DNA of 6,301 nucleotides, from positions 1 to 6,301 of the forward strand of contig CAZBTI010000170.1 in the NCBI GenBank assembly GCA_964494395.1, written 5' to 3'. Below the pieces are notes generated by a model. The model did not search any database. It was not told where the DNA came from and saw nothing but the letters and a program-made list of their open reading frames with translations. The translations under genes were made by a program, and so were the position numbers. The first letter of the stretch is position 1. Each line of letters begins with the position of its first letter. This document shows positions 1 to 6,210 of this stretch, piece by piece. This stretch comes from SHLQ01 sp964494395 (GTDB lineage: Bacteria > Actinomycetota > Acidimicrobiia > Acidimicrobiales > SHLQ01).

Positions 1-1359
1 CTCCGGAACGGTGTCGGCGCCTGAGAGCCATTCGGCGAGGCGCCCCTTCGAGTCGGGGTCGAGGCGGGCACGAATGACCATGCCAAAATCGTTCGCGCTT
101 TCGCTCAGGACTTGTCCTTCCCGGTGGACCTTGGCGAGCACGTCGCCGCGGTCGTAGGGGATGGTGAGCTCCACCAGTTCGGTCATTGCGCGCAGGCGGT
201 CGCTCAGCACTTCGTATACGCCATCGATGCCGGTGCCTTCCTTGGCCGAGACGGCGACTGCGCCGGGGAACCGAGCGAGCAGACCATCGACATCGGGGTT
301 GAGGTCGATCTTGTTGAAGACCATGACCTCGGGAACGTCTTGTGCGCCGATGGCATGCAACGTCCTGCGCACGGCGTCGATATTGCCCTGTACATCGGGC
401 GCCGAGGCGTCGACCACGTGCAACAGCAGGTCGGCGTCGATCACGACGTCGAGGGTGCTCTTGAACGCTTCAACCAATTGGGTCGGGAGCTTGCGGACAA
501 AGCCGACCGTGTCGGTGAGGAAGAGCTTCTCGCCGCCCGGTAGCGACAACTTGCGAGTCGTTGCGTCGAGCGTGGCGAAGAGCCGGTCTTCGGCGAGAAC
601 CCCTGCGTCGGTCAAGCGGTTGAGCACGCTCGACTTCCCTGCGTTGGTGTAACCGACCAGTGCGACGCGACGATTCGAGGTTCGCTTGCGTGCCTTGGAC
701 TGCACTGCTCGGTTCTTGGCGAGCTTGCGCAGTTCTTCTTCGAGCTTGTGTACTCGCCGGACGAGCCGGCGCCGGTCGACCTCGAGTTGGGTCTCTCCGG
801 GGCCTCGCGTACCGATGCCGCCGCCCTGCTGGGAGAAGGTTCGGGCGGCGCTACGGAGCCGTGGTAGCCGGTATTTGAGCTGAGCGAGTTCTACCTGGGC
901 TTTGCCTTCGGTGCTGGATGCGTTCTGGGCGAAGATGTCGAGAATCACCGCCGTCCGATCGAGCGCAGAACGACCCAGGATCTTTTCGAGGTTGCCCTGC
1001 TGTGCTGGCGACAGTTCATCGTCGAACACCACCGTGTCGCTGTCTGTCGCGAGCGACATGTCCTTGATCTCTTGGGCCTTACCTTTGCCCACGAAGGTGG
1101 CTGGGTCGGGAGCATTGCGACGCTGGTGGACTCGTCCCACCTCGTCGGCTCCTGCGGTGTCGACCAGCAATGCCAGTTCATCGAGCGACGCGTCGGTTTC
1201 ATCTGCGCTGCCCTCGGGCATGGTCACCCCGACGAGAACAATGCGTTCACGGAATGTCCGATCGATCAGACCTGAGGACTCGCCTCCGTATTCTCCAAAG
1301 GCGCCGCGGTGATCCGACTGGAGTTCGCCTTTCGACGAACGCGACGAGTCGTCACCCAT
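1..1359 (-). CDS. hflX: GTPase HflX, ribosome-splitting/rescue factor (C-terminus cut by window edge)
   Basis: Translating the minus strand from ATG at 1359 gives 453 in-frame codons that reach base 1 with no stop, so the extreme C-terminus lies outside the window. The HflX N-terminal domain shows FVGKGKAQEI (89-98) and FDDELSPAQQ (112-121). A charged helical linker and the glycine-rich GGGIGTRGPGETQLEVDRR (179-197) follow. The G domain is complete: P-loop GYTNAGKS (236-243), switch I ATLDATTR (262-269), G3 DTVGF (283-287), G4 NKID (349-352), G5 SAKEG (371-375). A C-terminal domain begins near residue 395. Family members bind the 50S subunit and split stalled or hibernating ribosomes in the cytoplasm using GTP. 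The start overlaps the dapF stop by 8 nt and has an AGAGG Shine-Dalgarno at 1370-1366, 6 nt upstream. The E. coli protein is 426 residues, so probably only a short tail is missing. Confidence 0.97.
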   Translation of the reverse strand, partial: MGDDSSRSSKGELQSDHRGAFGEYGGESSGLIDRTFRERIVLVGVTMPEGSADETDASLDELALLVDTAGADEVGRVHQRRNAPDPATFVGKGKAQEIKDMSLATDSDTVVFDDELSPAQQGNLEKILGRSALDRTAVILDIFAQNASSTEGKAQVELAQLKYRLPRLRSAARTFSQQGGGIGTRGPGETQLEVDRRRLVRRVHKLEEELRKLAKNRAVQSKARKRTSNRRVALVGYTNAGKSSVLNRLTDAGVLAEDRLFATLDATTRKLSLPGGEKLFLTDTVGFVRKLPTQLVEAFKSTLDVVIDADLLLHVVDASAPDVQGNIDAVRRTLHAIGAQDVPEVMVFNKIDLNPDVDGLLARFPGAVAVSAKEGTGIDGVYEVLSDRLRAMTELVELTIPYDRGDVLAKVHREGQVLSESANDFGMVIRARLDPDSKGRLAEWLSGADTVPE

Positions 1360-2191
1360 GTGGGACCTCTACCGAGCCAACGAAGGTGGCTGGTCCGGTA
1401 AGGATGGCGGTCGGCCGTTCTTTGGTCATCACGTCGACCACAGCCGCTCCCCCGGGCATCTGGACGGTGACTGGTGAGGTCACGAGCCCCCAGTCGTGGA
1501 ACCGTTGGGCAGTAACCGTCGCACCAGAGCCGCAGGCTTGGGTGATTCCGGCGCCGCGTTCCCACACGAAGAGCGAAAGTTCGTCGTCGCCAACGACCTT
1601 CACCATGTGGGCGTTTACGCCGTTCGGAAAATGAGTCTCGATCTGTGGACCGACGTGAGCGAGGTCGACGTTTGCAGGGTCTGCGGTGTGAAGCACGACG
1701 TGGGGGTTTCCAACCGCACCCACCGCCCATTGCTCTACGTCGGGGAGCCCGTCGATAGAGCCAAGAAAGTCAGCGTCGTTGGGAATATCGCCCGTATCGA
1801 CGGGACCCATATCGATCGAAGCCTGAGACACGAGCGGGTCGTTCGTTGGATCGAGCGTGCACTGGCGCACCCCCGCGGGAGTATCGAGATCTACTTCGAG
1901 GCTCTGCACCCCTCGCCGCATCGCTATTGCTTGAGCGAAACAACGAGCCCCGTTGCCTGAAATTTCGGCGGTCGAACCATCGCTGTTGAACAATGCCATG
2001 GTCACAGTCGATCCTCGATCGATGCCGAAAATCAACCCGTCGGCGCCGACGCCGGTAGACCGGTTGCAGAGATCGACGGCGAGATCGGCAGCGTTTGTCG
2101 GAACGTCGTCGACGAAGGTGACGAGGAAGTCGTTTCCGAGGCCGTGGTGTTTGGTCAAGTGCACGGTTCCAGTATGGCTGAGTCCGGCCAC
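1352..2191 (-). CDS. dapF: Diaminopimelate epimerase with Ser at the first catalytic Cys position
   Basis: DapF interconverts LL- and meso-diaminopimelate for lysine and peptidoglycan synthesis in the cytoplasm. From GTG at 2191 the product has 279 residues, normal for the family. Visible signatures are the N-terminal KHHGLGNDF (14-22), NSDGS (69-73), GNGAR (79-83), GNPH (161-164), FPNGVNAH (188-195), ER (211-212) and the second catalytic Cys in ACGSG (Cys220). The oddity is SGNG at 78-81: the first catalytic base, normally Cys in CGNG, is Ser78 (codon TCA, 1960-1958), while the rest of the N-x-D-G-S-x4-C-G-N-G-x-R signature is intact. The start was chosen because GTG shares one base with the miaA stop (TAGTG) and has GGGGG upstream. 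A GTG at 2164 (270 residues) is the alternative; an in-frame ATG at 2266 would overlap miaA by 76 nt and is unlikely. The 3' end overlaps hflX. The family is certain; catalysis with Ser at this position is not shown by the sequence. Confidence 0.95.
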   Translation of the reverse strand: MAGLSHTGTVHLTKHHGLGNDFLVTFVDDVPTNAADLAVDLCNRSTGVGADGLIFGIDRGSTVTMALFNSDGSTAEISGNGARCFAQAIAMRRGVQSLEVDLDTPAGVRQCTLDPTNDPLVSQASIDMGPVDTGDIPNDADFLGSIDGLPDVEQWAVGAVGNPHVVLHTADPANVDLAHVGPQIETHFPNGVNAHMVKVVGDDELSLFVWERGAGITQACGSGATVTAQRFHDWGLVTSPVTVQMPGGAAVVDVMTKERPTAILTGPATFVGSVEVPHG

Positions 2192-3138
2192 TACCGAACC
2201 CCCATCAGCGAAAGCGCCTGATCGAGAGCGGAAGTCGATGGTGTGCTCTCGTCGAGTTCCGCCCACTGGATTCGCGGGTCTCGTTCAAACCATTTCATCT
2301 GGCGGCGAGCAAAGCGTCGGGTCCGCACTCTTGCGGTCTCCAGAGCGTCATCGAGCGCGACGCCGTCTTCGAGGTGGCTCAACAGTTCGCGATAACCAAG
2401 AGCTTGGCGGGCGGTTCGGCCGATCGGCCGCTCGCGCGATAGCAGCGCCTCGACCTCGGGAAGGAAGCCCTCGATCATCTGCTGGCCATAGCGAGCGTTG
2501 ATCCGATCGATCACCAATTCCTTGTCCATCCGTAGTCCCAGCAGGCGAAACTCGGTGTCGGGGTAATCGGTCATGCCGGGGCCGAACGACGAGAATGGTT
2601 GGCCCGAACCGATGGTCACCTCGAGGGCGCGGAGCAGTCGTCGTTCATTATTCGCGTCGATCCGTGATGCACCGAGTGGATCGAGTTTGCTCAATCGTGC
2701 AAAGAGTTCAGCGTTCGTAAGGCCCTCTGCGCCCAGAGCGGCAGCGGCGTCCGGATACTGGCCTGGGAAGGAGAGATCATCGATGACCGCACGTAGATAC
2801 AACCCGGTTCCGCCGACCAGTACGGGGATGGCACCTCGAGCTGCCATGTCGGCTGCCACCTCCCGCCAGGTGCGCTGAAAGCTGGACACTGCGAAGTCGT
2901 CGGCGGGGTCGGCAATATCGATGAGGTGGTGCGTGACTGCCTCTTGCTCGGCTGCGGTTGGTTTCGCTGTGCCGATATCCATCCCCCGGTACACCTGCAT
3001 CGAGTCGATCGACACCAACTCGACGCCTTCGACACGTTCCGCGATCGCCAATGCCAAGCTCGATTTGCCCGAGGCTGTGGGTCCAAGAATGCACAATGGC
3101 GGCTCCGGGAAGCCCGAGGACACCGGATCGGGGCTCAT
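2191..3138 (-). CDS. miaA: tRNA dimethylallyltransferase MiaA
   Basis: MiaA transfers the dimethylallyl group from DMAPP to N6 of adenosine-37 in tRNAs that read codons starting with U, giving i6A37, the substrate of MiaB encoded two genes upstream. The 315-residue product has a P-loop GPTASGKS (19-26), the substrate-binding DSMQVYRGMDIGTAKPT (45-61) with the conserved Asp45, HHLID (70-74), GGTGLY (109-114), NNERRLLRALEV (163-174), ARQALGYRE (243-251) and the C-terminal tRNA-contacting stretch TRRFARRQMKWFERD (273-287). Length and motif order are those of bacterial MiaA, and nothing is missing. The start ATG overlaps the stop of the preceding gene as ATGA, and there is no obvious Shine-Dalgarno (CTGCTTTCCG precedes it), so translation probably depends on coupling. 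The TAG stop overlaps the dapF GTG by one base. Confidence 0.98.
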   Translation of the reverse strand: MSPDPVSSGFPEPPLCILGPTASGKSSLALAIAERVEGVELVSIDSMQVYRGMDIGTAKPTAAEQEAVTHHLIDIADPADDFAVSSFQRTWREVAADMAARGAIPVLVGGTGLYLRAVIDDLSFPGQYPDAAAALGAEGLTNAELFARLSKLDPLGASRIDANNERRLLRALEVTIGSGQPFSSFGPGMTDYPDTEFRLLGLRMDKELVIDRINARYGQQMIEGFLPEVEALLSRERPIGRTARQALGYRELLSHLEDGVALDDALETARVRTRRFARRQMKWFERDPRIQWAELDESTPSTSALDQALSLMGVR

Positions 3139-3659
3139 CGGAAAGCAGCGACGAGCGCGTACCAGTCGAGCGTGGGTGCGTGCGGCAACTCGCCACCCGC
3201 TTCGAGATAGCCATCGAGAAATGTGCGCGACACCTCCGAGGTGAAGGTCTCGCTAAGCGAACGAATCACGATGGCGAGATCGCGTTCGGCTGGATCGAGC
3301 CCGGCACAACCGGCATCTTCGAAGGTGACGATCGAATCGACGAGAACAGCAGCGCTCACGATGGGCGCTCCGTGGGTGACGACAAGCGGACGCTGAGCGG
3401 GAACTGCCGCCAGCGTTTCTTGGAGCGTAGAGACACGAACACGGCCGAAGGGATGTGGCGGTTGTTCGTCAGGTCCGAGCGTCTCAAGCACCTTGAGGGC
3501 ACCGTCGACTTCGATAGGAGTTCTTGAGGGTAGGTCAGTCGGCGGTTCCGACGTATGGAGTGAGCCGAGCCCGACTCCCATGGCGTGGGCGACCGGCAAT
3601 GGGTTCTGTGCGAACTGGGCCTCATCAGCACGACCGTTCAACAAGTGTTCTGTGCTCAT
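3135..3659 (-). CDS. Degenerate aminoglycoside-phosphotransferase-like protein, C-lobe only, predicted non-catalytic
   Basis: This 174-residue protein matches, by eye, the C-lobe of the APH(3') kinase fold. Residues 25-40 (GVGLGSLH then TSEPP) match the APH helix ending in LH followed by a Pro-rich turn. PLVVTHG (91-97) matches the catalytic-loop strand. VTFEDAG (111-117) matches the FIDxG metal-binding loop, ERDLAIVIRSL (125-135) the following helix, and FLDGY (147-151) and LDWYALVAAF (164-173) the C-terminal helices. The N-lobe with its ATP-binding Lys is absent: the ATG overlaps the miaB stop (ATGA), so there is no room for it upstream. The catalytic loop reads HGA instead of HGD (Ala98), and the metal-binding Asn five residues later is Ala103; only Asp115 remains. 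The reading frame is intact and coupled to miaB and miaA, so it is probably a maintained pseudoenzyme. Its substrate or partner is unknown. The fold call is a recalled-family alignment, not a search result. Confidence 0.8.
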   Translation of the reverse strand: MSTEHLLNGRADEAQFAQNPLPVAHAMGVGLGSLHTSEPPTDLPSRTPIEVDGALKVLETLGPDEQPPHPFGRVRVSTLQETLAAVPAQRPLVVTHGAPIVSAAVLVDSIVTFEDAGCAGLDPAERDLAIVIRSLSETFTSEVSRTFLDGYLEAGGELPHAPTLDWYALVAAFR

Positions 3660-5113
3660 CCAGCGATAACCGGGATTTTCTTTCGCGTTCGAGGGCCGCG
3701 AAGTGCCTCCTGCAGTTCACCGAGGAGGTAGTGACTCTTCGCCTCGGTCACCTCTACAAGGGCGAGTGACCCGGCGGGGAGATCTCCCTCGAAGTGGATG
3801 ATCTTGTTCTGACGAGTGCGTCCAGAGACCACGCCCTGGTTCCGCCTCGAAGGCCCCTCAACGACAACTTCTTCGACGAAGCCGACGCGCTCGGCGTACT
3901 TTTTTGCCGCCGACCGTTGGATGACGTGGCGCAAGCGCTCCATGCGTTCCTTCGTTACCTCTTTCGGAATGTTTGCTTCGGTCATCTCCGCAGCCTCGGT
4001 GCCCTCGCGAGGAGAAAAGACAAAGGTGTACGCCGAATCGAATTGGGCAGCGGCTGCTACCTCGAGGGTGTCTTCGAAATCGGCGTCGGTTTCGCCGGGG
4101 AATCCAACGATGATGTCGGTACTAATCGCCAGATCTGGAATGCCAGCACGCGCTTGCTCAAGCTTCTCGAGGTAACGACTTCCCGTGTAGCCGCGATGCA
4201 TTCGGCGAAGAATCTCGTCGCTACCAGCCTGCAGAGGAAAGTGGAGGTGGTTGCATACCGAGTCGACCTCAGCCATTGCCGAGATCGTGTCTTCTCGGAG
4301 ATCCTTGGGATGCGGGCTTGTAAACCGGACACGCTCGATTCCTGGAATGGCTCCAACACCGCGGAGCAGATCAGAAAAGAGGGGTCGACCGCGACGGCGA
4401 TCGCCTTCTGCCCACAGCGAGCCGGCCAGCGCAATGTCGGCGTCTTTGGATTCTTGACCGCCGAGCTTCAGCGTGATGTCACGTCCATAGCTATTGACGT
4501 TCTGGCCGAGAAGCGTGATTTCGCTCACACCGTCGCGCGCCAAGAGCTCGACTTCGGCAATCAGATCGGAAAACCGCCGTGAAATTTCGGGGCCGCGCAC
4601 CGAAGGCACGATGCAGAAGGCGCAGCTGTTGTCGCAACCGATCTGGATGGTTACCCACGCAGCATGATCGACCTCTCGCTTCTCGGGAAGCACCGATGGG
4701 AACGCGGCGTGTTCGGCGTCGACTACCGCTTCGAGAATCTCGACGATCTGTCCGTGCTCTCTGCTCTCGGCGAGGAGCTCAGCAGCGCGGTGCACATTGT
4801 GCGTTCCAAAGACAACGTCGACGTGGCTGGCCTTCTGACCAACGAGGTCTCTATCCTTTTGCGCAAGACATCCACCGACCGCAATCTGCATGTCTGGACG
4901 CCGTGCCTTTTCGGCCTTCAGGTCTCCGAGCACTGCGTAGAGCTTGTTGTCGGCATTCTCACGGATGCAGCACGTATTGAGCATCACGACGTCGGCTTCG
5001 GAGACTTCGGTCGTTGCCTCGTAGCCCTCGGCCTCGAGAAGCCCCGCGATCCGTTCCGAGTCGTGCTCGTTCATTTGGCATCCGTAGGTACGAAGCAGAT
5101 ACTTCCTGTTCAC
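3656..5113 (-). CDS. miaB: tRNA-2-methylthio-N6-dimethylallyladenosine synthase MiaB
   Basis: MiaB is a radical-SAM methylthiotransferase that converts i6A37 to ms2i6A37 on tRNA, acting after MiaA. The 485-residue product has the N-terminal MTTase (UPF0004) domain with its three auxiliary [4Fe-4S] cysteines: Cys12 in YGCQMN, Cys48 in LNTCCIRENA and Cys82 in GGCLAQ. The radical-SAM core carries CDNSCAFC (Cys160, Cys164, Cys167), GQNVNSYG (203-210), SPHPKDL (266-272), LHFPLQAGSD (290-299) and STDIIVGFPGET (331-342). A TRAM domain occupies about 405-468. Roughly 30 extra residues (about 212-242) sit between NVNSYG and the usual PLFSDLL. The start is GTG at 5113: an in-frame TAG lies only 12 nt upstream, so no earlier start is possible. 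No Shine-Dalgarno precedes it. It is the first gene of the operon, and its stop overlaps the next start as ATGA. Confidence 0.98.
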   Translation of the reverse strand: MNRKYLLRTYGCQMNEHDSERIAGLLEAEGYEATTEVSEADVVMLNTCCIRENADNKLYAVLGDLKAEKARRPDMQIAVGGCLAQKDRDLVGQKASHVDVVFGTHNVHRAAELLAESREHGQIVEILEAVVDAEHAAFPSVLPEKREVDHAAWVTIQIGCDNSCAFCIVPSVRGPEISRRFSDLIAEVELLARDGVSEITLLGQNVNSYGRDITLKLGGQESKDADIALAGSLWAEGDRRRGRPLFSDLLRGVGAIPGIERVRFTSPHPKDLREDTISAMAEVDSVCNHLHFPLQAGSDEILRRMHRGYTGSRYLEKLEQARAGIPDLAISTDIIVGFPGETDADFEDTLEVAAAAQFDSAYTFVFSPREGTEAAEMTEANIPKEVTKERMERLRHVIQRSAAKKYAERVGFVEEVVVEGPSRRNQGVVSGRTRQNKIIHFEGDLPAGSLALVEVTEAKSHYLLGELQEALRGPRTRKKIPVIAG

Positions 5114-5119
5114 AAGCCG

Positions 5120-5125
5120 AGTCTA
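5120..5125 (-). promoter_or_regulatory. Candidate -10 element (TAGACT) for a leaderless miaB transcript
   Basis: On the minus strand TAGACT, which fits the TANNNT actinobacterial -10 consensus, lies 6 nt upstream of the miaB GTG, so transcription would begin at or next to the start codon. The absence of a Shine-Dalgarno and the position just below a terminator agree with a leaderless start. No convincing -35 was found; the bases about 18 nt further upstream form the terminator T-tract. This is inference from spacing only. Confidence 0.4.
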
Positions 5126-5143
5126 GGCCTCATGACGCCGGCG

Positions 5144-5184
5144 AAAAACATATCTGGCGCTCGCACGTGTGCGAACGCCAGATA
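5144..5184 (-). terminator. Rho-independent terminator after the PH-domain gene
   Basis: Bases 5151-5159 and 5176-5184 form a perfect 9-bp inverted repeat (TATCTGGCG/CGCCAGATA). It is extended by a 6-bp inner stem (TCGCAC/GTGCGA) across one C-A mismatch, with a GT at the apex. On the minus strand the hairpin is followed at once by TGTTTTTC (5150-5143), a U-tract; on the plus strand no T-run follows. It begins 44 nt past the stop of the PH-domain gene and ends about 30 nt before the miaB start. It should therefore end the upstream transcript and separate the two units, though partial read-through into miaB cannot be excluded. Confidence 0.85.
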
Positions 5185-5218
5185 CTTGGAGGGGGAAATC
5201 TGACGACCTTCGTCGAAA

Positions 5219-5232
5219 GATAGATATCTATC
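5219..5232. repeat. Perfect 14-bp palindrome GATAGATATCTATC
   Basis: The 14 bases are fully self-complementary, with no spacer, and include the TAG stop codon of the PH-domain gene (5230-5228). It is AT-rich compared with its surroundings. It lacks a loop, so it is more like a dimeric protein site than an RNA hairpin, but no regulator is suggested by the sequence. It may be chance. Confidence 0.4.
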
Positions 5233-5983
5233 GGCCCGGATTCAGATCGATAAAGGGTTTCGGGTCGATTTTCGAAGGCTTCGTCGCCAAACGCACCGCG
5301 AGACGGTGGAAACTGCCCGGTTCAACAAGGAAGGCAATCTTCGAGAACGCCTGGTTCGCACCAGCGGACTCGATGCGCAATTCGCCGTAGCCCAACGTCT
5401 CGCCTATCGCCGTGTGCGAGAGCACGATGTCGGTGACGCGAGCCACCGGCATCGATGCAACCCGCAAGCCAAGGAAACCTGTGGCTTCAATAATGCGTCG
5501 GTTGGTGAGGTAGCGGACCTCGTAGCTGTGCCAGCGCAACGTGAGGAATGCAAGCCGAAAGACGAAGAAGAAGCCCACGAGCGGAAGGATCACGAGCGGA
5601 TCGATACCGCTAACCGTTAATACGAATGCAACGATGACCAAGGCTCCAATTGCGCCTGCGCCCCAGTCTCGACCGCGTACGTAACGCGCAATGACGAGGA
5701 TCGACGCGACGAAGAGGAGCGCAGCGATGCTGACTCCGTCGAAGCCGGATCCGGCAAGGATGGTGACCACCACAATCAAAACGGCAAGCGTTTCGGCGAT
5801 CGGCTCTGCGAGGCTCATCACATGCTTTGGTGCCCGGTAATAGACGACCTCATCGGCCACGAGCACATCCTCGTCGCTCGGCGGAGCGAAGATAACGCGC
5901 ATCTGTTGGAACATGCCTCTATCTGCAGGAGGTTCGAAATTCTGCGCAGGCCCTCGACCTCCGCTTGACATGGGAGTGCTCAC
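5228..5983 (-). CDS. Multi-pass membrane protein with C-terminal bacterial PH (bPH2/DUF304) domain
   Basis: The 251-residue product starts with a polar, Pro/Gly-rich cytoplasmic segment (1-55). Four hydrophobic segments follow at about 61-78, 83-100, 108-126 and 128-148. A C-terminal soluble domain (about 153-232) has the bPH2 pattern: YLTNRRIIEATGFLGLR, then VARVTDIVLSHTAIGETLGYGELRIES. Here a strand leads to an arginine-rich turn and then the VxDI...S...GxxLGYG signature. Such proteins sit in the cytoplasmic membrane; their biochemical role is generally unknown. Translation probably starts at GTG 5983, which overlaps the stop of the small upstream gene as GTGA; an in-frame ATG at 5971 is possible but has no Shine-Dalgarno. 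The gene ends in a palindrome and is followed by a terminator, so it appears to be the last gene of its own unit, separate from miaB. The domain call is by eye and fairly secure; the function is not known. Confidence 0.88.
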   Translation of the reverse strand: MSTPMSSGGRGPAQNFEPPADRGMFQQMRVIFAPPSDEDVLVADEVVYYRAPKHVMSLAEPIAETLAVLIVVVTILAGSGFDGVSIAALLFVASILVIARYVRGRDWGAGAIGALVIVAFVLTVSGIDPLVILPLVGFFFVFRLAFLTLRWHSYEVRYLTNRRIIEATGFLGLRVASMPVARVTDIVLSHTAIGETLGYGELRIESAGANQAFSKIAFLVEPGSFHRLAVRLATKPSKIDPKPFIDLNPGR

Positions 5984-6177
5984 AGCCCGATGACGGCCAT
6001 CACCTGATTAATTTCAGCGTCTCCAGCAAGGCCACGGAGGAAGTCGAGCAGCGAGCTGAGCACTCCGCCAACGATTCCGAGAAAATCGTTTCCACGGTCG
6101 CCGGTTTCGGTTGCATTCAACGAGATCAGGTACAGCACGAAGAGTGCAAGCAGCGGGTAGCCGAATCGTCTGGTCAT
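5980..6177 (-). CDS. Small membrane protein, 65 residues, unknown function
   Basis: I do not recognise a family. The product has a basic start (MTRR), one clear hydrophobic segment at about 7-20 (YPLLALFVLYLISL), a short polar stretch with acidic and basic residues (22-30), and a second moderately hydrophobic, probably amphipathic helix (32-51) containing GGVLSSLLDFLRGLAG. Positive residues before the first segment suggest an N-in membrane anchor or an uncleaved signal. No cysteine or lipobox is present. Support for it being a real gene comes from an AAGGA Shine-Dalgarno 8 nt before the ATG and a 4-nt GTGA overlap with the PH-domain membrane gene. That arrangement suggests the two proteins are made together and may be partners, for example subunits of one membrane assembly. 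This partnership is inferred only from position. Confidence 0.75.
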   Translation of the reverse strand: MTRRFGYPLLALFVLYLISLNATETGDRGNDFLGIVGGVLSSLLDFLRGLAGDAEINQVMAVIGL

Positions 6178-6185
6178 GATTGGAG

Positions 6186-6190
6186 TCCTT
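6186..6190 (-). promoter_or_regulatory. Ribosome binding site AAGGA of the small membrane protein gene
   Basis: Minus-strand AAGGA lies 8 nt upstream of ATG 6177. It is the strongest Shine-Dalgarno seen in the window and fixes the start of the 65-residue gene. Confidence 0.75.
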
Positions 6191-6210
6191 AAGGGGTCAT
6201 CAAAGGCCGC

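Noticed and set aside
112..652. Two overlapping plus-strand frames opposite hflX
   Set aside because: The minus strand encodes intact HflX G motifs here; these are shadows.
1266..1730. A 154-codon minus-strand frame across the dapF/hflX junction
   Set aside because: It is out of frame with both dapF and hflX, which have full family signatures, and it is Arg-rich low-information sequence typical of a frame shadow.
2192..2266. An upstream ATG start for dapF at 2266
   Set aside because: It would overlap miaA by 76 nt and add an N-terminal extension absent from the family; GTG 2191 (or 2164) fits better.
1953..2501. A 182-codon plus-strand frame opposite the miaA/dapF junction
   Set aside because: It is antisense to two confident genes and has no recognisable domain.
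3135..3659. Class III extradiol dioxygenase-like protein, the type I recall between miaB and miaA in some other actinobacteria
   Set aside because: The sequence lacks that family's pattern and is too short; the APH C-lobe landmarks fit along almost its whole length.
3794..4582. A 262-codon open frame on the plus strand, opposite miaB
   Set aside because: It is antisense to an unmistakable miaB, its protein resembles no family I know, and long opposite-strand frames are expected in GC-rich coding DNA.
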